DNA of 9,117 bases, taken from positions 1 to 9,117 of the forward strand of contig JAFMQQ010000080.1 of NCBI GenBank assembly GCA_017354595.1, in the 5' to 3' direction. This document shows positions 5,170 to 9,117 of this stretch, in pieces. The notes beneath the pieces were generated by a model that searched no databases, was not told the origin of the DNA, and saw nothing but the letters and a program-made list of their open reading frames with translations. How positions within the stretch are numbered: the first letter of the stretch is position 1; each line of letters starts with the position of its first letter. Both the position numbers and the translations under genes were made by a program. The stretch is from Micromonosporaceae bacterium (lineage in GTDB: Bacteria > Actinomycetota > Actinomycetes > Mycobacteriales > Micromonosporaceae).

Positions 5170-5565
5170 CTAGAACTCGAGTCCGGCCTCGCGGGCCGAG
5201 CTGGCCAGCGCGGCGATCCGGCCGGCGTACCTGTTGCCGCCCCGGTCGAAGACCGCCTTGGTGACCCCGGCCGCCCGCGCCCGCTCGGCCAGCAACGCGC
5301 CGACCGCGCCGGCGATCTCGCTCTTGGCGCCCGACCGGCCGCGCAGCGACCCGTCCATGGAGGAGGCGGAGGCCAGGGTGTGGCCGCGCGAATCGTCGAC
5401 GAGCTGCGCGACGATGTGCCGCAGCGACCGGGTGACCACCAGGCGCGGCCTGGTCGCGGTGCCGACGACCCGCTTGCGTACCCGGAAGTGCCGGCGCGCC
5501 CGGCCGACCCGGCGGGTGCCGGCGGTACCCTTGGCCGCGTTGCGCTTGAGCAGTGTGGCCGTCAT
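5170..5565 (-). CDS. rplR: 50S ribosomal protein L18
   Basis: L18 binds 5S rRNA together with L5 and L25-type proteins and helps dock it on the central protuberance of the large subunit. The product is 131 residues. The N-terminus is a basic arm (KRNAAKGTAGTRRVGRARRH), followed by RPRLVVTRSLRHIVAQLVDD (39-58) and the family C-terminus FDRGGNRYAGRIAALASSAR (106-125) ending EAGLEF. The ATG at 5565 overlaps the rplF stop by 4 nt (ATGA), with GGAAGG about 10 nt upstream, so the two are coupled. L5, its 5S rRNA partner, is encoded in the same unit. Confidence 0.96.
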   Translation of the reverse strand: MTATLLKRNAAKGTAGTRRVGRARRHFRVRKRVVGTATRPRLVVTRSLRHIVAQLVDDSRGHTLASASSMDGSLRGRSGAKSEIAGAVGALLAERARAAGVTKAVFDRGGNRYAGRIAALASSAREAGLEF

Positions 5566-6104
5566 TTCTTGCCTGCCTTCCCGGCCTTCCTGCGGATGAC
5601 CTCTCCCTGGTATCGCACGCCCTTGCCCTTGTACGGCTCCGGCGGGCGGATCTTGCGGATGTTCGCCGCCACCTCGCCGACCTGCTGCTTGTTGATCCCC
5701 TCGACGCTGAAGATGGTCGGCCGCTCGACCCGGAAGGTGATCCCCTCGGGTGCGGGTACCAGGACCGGGTGCGAGAAGCCGAGCGCGAACTCAAGGTCGC
5801 TGCCCTTGGCGGTCACCCGGTATCCGGTGCCGGCGATCTCCAGCGTCTTCTTGTACCCCTCGGTGACACCGGTGATCATGTTGGCGACCAGGGTACGGGA
5901 CAGCCCGTGCAGTTCCTTGGCGCGGCGCTCGTCGTTGGGGCGTACCACCGCGAGCGAGCCGTCGTCGGCGCGTTCGGCGGTGATCGGCTCGGCCAGCGAG
6001 TGGCTGAGCTCGCCCTTCGGGCCCCTCACCCGTACCGTCTGGCCGTCGATGGTCACCTCGACGCCCGACGGCACCGGGATCGGCTTGCGTCCAATCCGGG
6101 ACAT
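5562..6104 (-). CDS. rplF: 50S ribosomal protein L6
   Basis: L6 lies near the factor-binding region of the large subunit, beside the sarcin-ricin loop. The product is 180 residues, the normal length, starting MSRIGRKPIPVPSGVEV. Two repeated L6 folds are expected at about 10-82 and 90-165. The signature PPEPYKGKGVRY is at 154-165, ending in a Lys/Arg-rich tail (RRKAGKAGKK). The ATG at 6104 has AAGGA 9 nt upstream and lies 19 nt after the rpsH stop. The open frame runs further upstream into rpsH, but those residues are not L6. The stop overlaps the rplR start by 4 nt. Confidence 0.98.
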   Translation of the reverse strand: MSRIGRKPIPVPSGVEVTIDGQTVRVRGPKGELSHSLAEPITAERADDGSLAVVRPNDERRAKELHGLSRTLVANMITGVTEGYKKTLEIAGTGYRVTAKGSDLEFALGFSHPVLVPAPEGITFRVERPTIFSVEGINKQQVGEVAANIRKIRPPEPYKGKGVRYQGEVIRRKAGKAGKK

Positions 6105-6123
6105 GATCTTCAGTCCTTCGCTC

Positions 6124-6531
6124 TTACCAGACCCAGGCGACGACTTCGCCGCCGACGTTGCGCTTGCGCGCCTGCCGGTCGGTGAGCAGTCCCTGTGAGG
6201 TCGAGATGATGGCCACGCCCAAGCCGCCCAGTACCCGGGGCAGGTCGGGCGCCTTGGCGTAGACACGCAACCCGGGCTTGGATACCCGCCTGATGCCGGC
6301 CAGGCTGCGTTCCCGGTTCGGCCCGTACTTCAGGTCCAGCACCAGGCTCCTGCCCACCGCGCCCTCGGCCGGGTCCTGTACTGCCCAGCCGGCGATGTAC
6401 CCCTCCGACTTGAGCACCTCGGCGATGTTCGCCTTGAGCTTGGAGTAGGGCATCGCCACCCGGTCGTGGTACGCCTGGTTGGCGTTGCGCAGCCGGGTCA
6501 GCATATCTGCGATCGGGTCGGTCATGCTCAT
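6124..6531 (-). CDS. rpsH: 30S ribosomal protein S8
   Basis: S8 is a primary 16S rRNA-binding protein needed early in small-subunit assembly. In E. coli it also represses the spc operon by binding its mRNA; whether that happens here cannot be told. The product is 135 residues: MSMTDPIADMLTRLRNANQA at the start, RVSKPGLRVYAK (82-93), and the signature ISTSQGLLTDRQARKRNVGG (109-128), ending EVVAWVW. Two ATGs two codons apart could serve. ATG 6531 is preferred because AAGGA lies 8 nt before it, against 14 nt for ATG 6525. The gap to rpsN is 11 nt, and the AAGGA overlaps the rpsN stop codon (TAAGGA). Confidence 0.97.
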   Translation of the reverse strand: MSMTDPIADMLTRLRNANQAYHDRVAMPYSKLKANIAEVLKSEGYIAGWAVQDPAEGAVGRSLVLDLKYGPNRERSLAGIRRVSKPGLRVYAKAPDLPRVLGGLGVAIISTSQGLLTDRQARKRNVGGEVVAWVW

Positions 6532-6542
6532 GTGGACAGTCC

Positions 6543-6728
6543 TTACCAGGAGGCCTTGGAGACGCCGGGTAGCTCGCCGCGGTGCGCCATGTCGCGGATA
6601 CAGATGCGGCACAGCCCGAACTTGCGGTACACCGCCTTGGGCCGGCCGCAGCGCTGGCACCGGGTGTACGCGCGCACCGCGAACTTCGGCTTCTCGTTCG
6701 CCTTGTTGATCAGCGCCTTCTTCGCCAT
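6543..6728 (-). CDS. rpsN: 30S ribosomal protein S14, zinc-binding type Z
   Basis: S14 sits in the head of the small subunit. This is the short 61-residue form (also called rpsZ), starting MAKKALINKANEKPKFAVRA. It carries the zinc ribbon C24-X2-C27-X12-C40-X2-C43 (RCQRCGRPKAVY, LCRICIRDMA), i.e. the C+ type. Actinobacteria often keep a second, zinc-free S14 elsewhere, switched on by Zur when zinc is low; none is in this window. The ATG at 6728 lies 1 nt after the rplE stop, with AAGGAG inside the last rplE codons 7 nt upstream. Confidence 0.97.
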   Translation of the reverse strand: MAKKALINKANEKPKFAVRAYTRCQRCGRPKAVYRKFGLCRICIRDMAHRGELPGVSKASW

Positions 6729-6729
6729 G

Positions 6730-7326
6730 TCAGTTCTCCTTGAACGGGAAGCCGAGCAGCTTGAGCAGTTCCCGGCCCTCGTTGTCGGTGCGTGCGGTGG
6801 TCACCACGGTGATGTCCATGCCACGGGTACGGTCGATCCGATCCTGGTCGATCTCGTGGAAGACCGACTGCTCGGTGAGGCCGAAGGTGTAGTTGCCGTT
6901 GCCGTCGAGCTTCCGGCCGTCGAGCCCGCGGAAGTCACGGATGCGGGGCAGCGCGATGGACAGCAGCCGGTCCAGGAACTCCCACATCCGGTCGCCGCGC
7001 AGGGTCACCTTCGCGCCGATCGGCATCCCCTCGCGCAGCTTGAACTGCGCGATGGACTTGGTCGCCCGGCGCAGTTGCGGCTTCTGGCCGGTGATCGCGG
7101 CCAGGTCGCGCATCGCGCCATCGATCAACTTGGCGTCCCGGGCCGCCTCGCCGACGCCCATGTTCACCACGATCTTCACCAGCCCGGGTACCTGCATCGG
7201 GTTGGTGTAGTTGTGCTGCTCGCGCAGCGCCGGCACGATCTCGGTGCGGTACCGCTCGCGCAGTCGCGGCGGAACCCGCTCCGGCTGGGGTGCGCTCTCC
7301 GGGCGCGCTCTGGTCGCGGTAGCCAT
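6730..7326 (-). CDS. rplE: 50S ribosomal protein L5
   Basis: L5 binds 5S rRNA with L18 and contacts the P-site tRNA and the S13 bridge. The product is 198 residues from ATG at 7326, longer at the N-terminus than the E. coli protein (179) by a Pro/Arg-rich segment (1-22). Core motifs are YTNPMQVPGLVKIVVNMGVG (40-59), TGQKPQLRRATKSIAQFKLR (79-98), GMPIGAKVTLRG (100-111) and the C-terminal GMDITVVTTARTDNEGRELL (169-188) ending FPFKEN. The ATG shares one base with the rplX stop (TGATG) and has AAGGA 6 nt upstream. A GTG one codon earlier (7329) would give a 4-nt overlap but leaves only 3 nt to that site. Confidence 0.97.
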   Translation of the reverse strand: MATATRARPESAPQPERVPPRLRERYRTEIVPALREQHNYTNPMQVPGLVKIVVNMGVGEAARDAKLIDGAMRDLAAITGQKPQLRRATKSIAQFKLREGMPIGAKVTLRGDRMWEFLDRLLSIALPRIRDFRGLDGRKLDGNGNYTFGLTEQSVFHEIDQDRIDRTRGMDITVVTTARTDNEGRELLKLLGFPFKEN

Positions 7327-7640
7327 CACAGGTCCTTACCCGAGCGGCGCGCGAAGCGGATCTTCTGGCCACTCTCGTCGATCCGGTAGCCCACCCGGGT
7401 CGGCCTGCCACCCTCGTCGACTACCGCGACGTTGGAGACGTCGATGGGCGCCTCCTGGGTGACGATGCCGCCGGTCTTCGCACCCCGCTGGGTGGTCTGG
7501 ATCCGGGTGTGCTTCTTGATCCGGTTCACGCCCTCGACCAGGATCTTGCCGTCCCGGGGGTACGCCGCGATCACCTTGCCGGTGCGGTCCTTGTCCCGGC
7601 CGGAGAGGACGATCACCGTGTCCCCCTTCTTGATTTTCAC
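7326..7640 (-). CDS. rplX: 50S ribosomal protein L24
   Basis: L24 is an assembly-initiating large-subunit protein that binds the 5' end of 23S rRNA near the exit tunnel. The product is 104 residues, the usual length. The KOW motif is at about 3-31 (IKKGDTVIVLSGRDKDRTGK, VIAAYPRDGKI), followed by VEGVNRIKKHTRIQ and IVTQEAPIDVSNVAVVD. The start is GTG at 7640, 2 nt after the rplN stop, with GGAGGT about 10 nt upstream inside rplN. Confidence 0.97.
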   Translation of the reverse strand: MKIKKGDTVIVLSGRDKDRTGKVIAAYPRDGKILVEGVNRIKKHTRIQTTQRGAKTGGIVTQEAPIDVSNVAVVDEGGRPTRVGYRIDESGQKIRFARRSGKDL

Positions 7641-7642
7641 GG

Positions 7643-8011
7643 CTACAACACCTCCGGTGCCAAGCTGATGATCTTCATGAACCGCTTCTCCCGCAGCTCC
7701 CGCCCGACCGGCCCGAAGATGCGGGTACCGCGCGGGTCACCACCGTCCTTGATGATCACGGCGGCGTTCTCGTCGAACTTGATGTACGAGCCGTCCGGCC
7801 GCCGGCGTTCCTTCGCGGTACGCACGATGACCGCCTTGACGACCTCGCCCTTCTTGACCCCGCCGCCGGGAATGGCGTCCTTGACAGTCGCCACGATGAC
7901 ATCGCCGATGCCGGCGTAGCGCCGGCTGGAGCCGCCCAGCACCCGGATGCACAGGATCTCCCGGGCACCGGTGTTGTCGGCGACGCGCAGCCGCGTCTCC
8001 TGCTGGATCAC
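7643..8011 (-). CDS. rplN: 50S ribosomal protein L14
   Basis: L14 lies at the subunit interface, binds 23S rRNA with L19 and is the contact of the silencing factor RsfS. The product is 122 residues, the standard bacterial length: MIQQETRLRVADNTGAREIL at the start, CIRVLGGSSRRYAGIGDVIV (21-40), VKKGEVVKAVIVRTAKERRR (52-71), and the C-terminus ELREKRFMKIISLAPEVL. The true start is GTG at 8011; the frame stays open upstream but that part is an rpsQ shadow. GTGA overlaps the rpsQ stop by 4 nt, and GGAG lies 8 nt upstream. In E. coli rplN opens a separate spc operon; here it is joined to the S10 genes with no promoter gap. Confidence 0.98.
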   Translation of the reverse strand: MIQQETRLRVADNTGAREILCIRVLGGSSRRYAGIGDVIVATVKDAIPGGGVKKGEVVKAVIVRTAKERRRPDGSYIKFDENAAVIIKDGGDPRGTRIFGPVGRELREKRFMKIISLAPEVL

Positions 8012-8280
8012 TTCGCCTTCTCCAGGATCTCCACGACCCGCCACCGCTTGGTGGCCGACAGCGGACGGGTCTCCATCAGCAGCACCCGGTCGCCCACGCC
8101 GCACGCGTTCTGCTCGTCGTGCGCCTTGAGCTTGCTGGTACGCCGGATCACCTTGCCGTAGAGCGGGTGCTTGACCCGGTCCTCCACGGCGACCACGACG
8201 GTCTTCTCCATCTTGTCGCTTACCACGTAGCCCTCACGGACCTTGCGGCGGTTGCGCGCCGGAGCCTGCGTCTCGGTCAC
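8008..8280 (-). CDS. rpsQ: 30S ribosomal protein S17
   Basis: S17 is a primary 16S rRNA-binding protein with an OB fold. The product is 90 residues. The core begins RKVREGYVVSDKMEKTVVVA (12-31), continues HPLYGKVIRRTSKLKAHDE (38-56), and ends with the family signature GDRVLLMETRPLSATKRWRV (63-82). The start is GTG at 8280, overlapping the rpmC stop by 4 nt (GTGA), with GAGGAG 8 nt upstream inside the acidic tail of rpmC. It is the last gene of the classical S10 operon and overlaps rplN by 4 nt. Confidence 0.97.
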   Translation of the reverse strand: MTETQAPARNRRKVREGYVVSDKMEKTVVVAVEDRVKHPLYGKVIRRTSKLKAHDEQNACGVGDRVLLMETRPLSATKRWRVVEILEKAK

Positions 8281-8564
8281 TCTTCAGTCTCCTCGGTCTC
8301 CTCGACGCCGGCCTCGTCCATCTCTTCCGCCTCGTCCATCTCGTCGCTCGGCGCGGTGGACAGGCCCAGCTCGCGCTCCCGCATGATGGTGTAGATCCGG
8401 GCGATCTCCTTGCGCACCACCTGCAGCCGCCGGTTGTTGTCCAGCTGGCCGGTCGCGCCCTGTACCCGCAGGTTGAAAAGCTCCGACTTGGACTCCCGCA
8501 GCCGGGCGACCAGGTCGTCGTCGTCAAGCTCGCGCAGCTCGGCTGGCTTCGTACCGGTCGCCAT
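8277..8564 (-). CDS. rpmC: 50S ribosomal protein L29 with acidic C-terminal tail
   Basis: L29 sits at the polypeptide exit tunnel next to L23, where trigger factor and SRP dock. The core (about 5-68) is the usual two-helix form: PAELRELDDDDLVARLRESK, ELFNLRVQGATGQLDNNRRL, then RKEIARIYTIMRERELGLS. At 95 residues it is longer than the usual 60-80. Residues 73-95 form an extra tail with 14 Asp/Glu in 23 positions and no Lys or Arg, built from EMDEA twice and EET units. The DNA under the tail contains a perfect 14-bp direct repeat. The ATG at 8564 shares one base with the rplP stop (TGATG). The tail also carries the rpsQ ribosome binding site. Confidence 0.95.
   Translation of the reverse strand: MATGTKPAELRELDDDDLVARLRESKSELFNLRVQGATGQLDNNRRLQVVRKEIARIYTIMRERELGLSTAPSDEMDEAEEMDEAGVEETEETEE
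8311..8342. repeat. 14-bp direct repeat inside rpmC, period 18
   Basis: GCCTCGTCCATCTC occurs at 8311-8324 and again at 8329-8342, an 18-bp period that keeps the reading frame. On the coding strand it encodes the two EMDEA units of the L29 tail. The neighbouring GAG-rich triplets (8281-8304) look similarly simple. Replication slippage is the likely origin of the tail. Confidence 0.85.
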
Positions 8565-8989
8565 CAGCTCTCACCCGCCTCACGCGAGACGATGCGGCAC
8601 TTCATCGGCAGCTTGTGGATCGCGCGCCGCATCGCTTCCCGGGCGATCGACTCGTTCGGGAAGGACATCTCGAAGACGATCCGGCCCGGCTTGACGTTCG
8701 ACACCCACCACTCCGGTGAGCCCTTGCCGGAGCCCATCCGGGTCTCCGCGGGCTTCTTCGTGATGGCCTGGTCCGGGAAGATCGTGATCCAGACCTTGCC
8801 GCCCCGGCGGATGTGCCGCGTCATCGCGATACGCGCCGCCTCGATCTGCCGGTTGGTCACGTACGCCGGCTCCAGCGCCTGGATGCCGTACTCGCCGAAG
8901 ACCACCCGGGTGCCGCCCTTGGCCGCACCCGACCGGCTCGGGTGGTGCGGCTTGCGGAAGCCCTTCGGGGGCTTGCGTGGCATCAGCAT
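8564..8989 (-). CDS. rplP: 50S ribosomal protein L16
   Basis: L16 helps form the A-site/peptidyl-transferase side of the large subunit and is needed late in assembly. The product is 141 residues. It starts MLMPRKPPKGFRKPHHPSRS and contains FGEYGIQALEPAYVTNRQIE (31-50), IAMTRHIRRGGKVWITIFPD (54-73), the signature ETRMGSGKGSPEWWVSNVKP (82-101) and AMRRAIHKLPMKCRIVSRE. ATG 8989 is preferred over the in-frame ATG 8983: AAAGG lies 7 nt upstream and relatives start MLMPRK. It is separated from rpsC by 60 nt, unusual in this otherwise packed block, and overlaps rpmC by 1 nt. Confidence 0.97.
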   Translation of the reverse strand: MLMPRKPPKGFRKPHHPSRSGAAKGGTRVVFGEYGIQALEPAYVTNRQIEAARIAMTRHIRRGGKVWITIFPDQAITKKPAETRMGSGKGSPEWWVSNVKPGRIVFEMSFPNESIAREAMRRAIHKLPMKCRIVSREAGES

Positions 8990-9049
8990 CGGCTTACCTT
9001 TCGCTCACTGCGGGGCTCGCTGGCGCAGACTCGTCGCGCTCGCATCTGC
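8990..9049. repeat. rpsC-rplP spacer with GCGAGC-type repeats
   Basis: This 60-nt gap contains GCTCGC at 9015-9020 and again at 9038-9043, and a related CGCTCAC at 9002-9008 (GCGAGC, GCGAGC and GTGAGCG on the coding strand). Two mutually exclusive 5-bp inverted repeats are also present: CTGCG/CGCAG (9008-9012, 9024-9028) and GCAGA/TCTGC (9025-9029, 9045-9049). The rplP ribosome binding site AAAGG lies at its left end. The composition resembles the short GCGAGC-rich intergenic repeats I recall in Micromonosporaceae genomes; that is memory, not a search result. Confidence 0.45.
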
Positions 9050-9117
9050 TCAACCCTCCTGCGTACCGGTCGCCTGCTCGGCCGCCGGCGGCGCCGGTAC
9101 CGGCTGCGCCGCCGCCT
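9050..9117 (-). CDS. rpsC: 30S ribosomal protein S3, C-terminal end only
   Basis: Only the last 21 codons and the stop TGA (9052-9050) are in the window; the gene continues off the right edge. The visible residues read AAAQPVPAPPAAEQATGTQEG, an Ala/Pro/Gln-rich tail such as follows the KH and C-terminal domains of S3 in actinobacteria. No conserved S3 domain is visible, so the identity rests on gene order (rpsC precedes rplP in the S10 operon) and on the low-complexity tail in the right frame. Confidence 0.75.
   Translation of the reverse strand, partial: AAAQPVPAPPAAEQATGTQEG

Noticed and set aside
6105..6266. Upstream extension of rplF to an earlier in-frame start
   Set aside because: The added residues lie within rpsH and do not resemble L6, while ATG 6104 has a good ribosome site and the conserved MSRIG start.
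8012..8104. Upstream extension of rplN to an earlier in-frame start
   Set aside because: The added residues are a frame-shifted reading of rpsQ; GTG 8011 gives the standard 122-residue L14 and a 4-nt overlap typical of this cluster.
1..9117. Mobile element, CRISPR array, toxin-antitoxin, defence or biosynthetic genes
   Set aside because: No transposase, integrase, terminal repeats, regularly spaced repeats or accessory-gene motifs are visible. Apart from the DUF1707 gene, every gene is a core housekeeping gene in standard order.

Overview
The window is a stretch of the bacterial S10-spc ribosomal-protein supercluster, read entirely on the minus strand, from the end of rpsC (right edge) to a small membrane-protein gene after map (left). 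The very high G+C, frequent GTG starts, Gly/Arg-rich S5 N-terminus, zinc-ribbon S14 and the order secY-adk-map followed by a DUF1707 gene point to an actinobacterium. The wording of the L16, S8, Adk and SecY proteins matches, from memory, the Micromonosporaceae (Micromonospora relatives); the genus cannot be fixed from this alone.

Layout in transcription order: rpsC tail (9117-9050); a 60-nt gap with GCGAGC-type repeats; rplP, rpmC, rpsQ (end of the S10 operon); rplN, rplX, rplE, rpsN (type Z), rpsH, rplF, rplR, rpsE, rpmD, rplO (spc operon); a 149-nt gap holding hairpins and a possible promoter; secY, adk, map; a 64-nt gap; a DUF1707 plus two-TM protein gene; then 291 nt without a gene. That last stretch carries a large inverted repeat (probable terminator) and a plausible promoter pointing left, probably toward infA-rpmJ-rpsM, which would be expected just outside the window (inference).

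The genes from rplP to rplO are tightly packed. Stops and starts repeatedly overlap by 1 or 4 nt, S10 runs into spc through a GTGA overlap, and most starts have a clear Shine-Dalgarno sequence. This suggests one coupled transcript making stoichiometric ribosomal proteins. SecY (translocon), Adk (adenylate homeostasis) and Map (initiator-Met removal) follow as a second coupled group that may have its own transcription input.

I see no mobile element, CRISPR, defence system or new enzyme pathway. The points worth a second look are small: a terminator-like inverted repeat with a tandemly duplicated arm, a hairpin in the secY leader, two lone SecY cysteines both predicted outside the membrane, an acidic repeat-built tail on L29, a basic-tailed membrane protein in the translocon operon, and a repeat-like spacer between rpsC and rplP.
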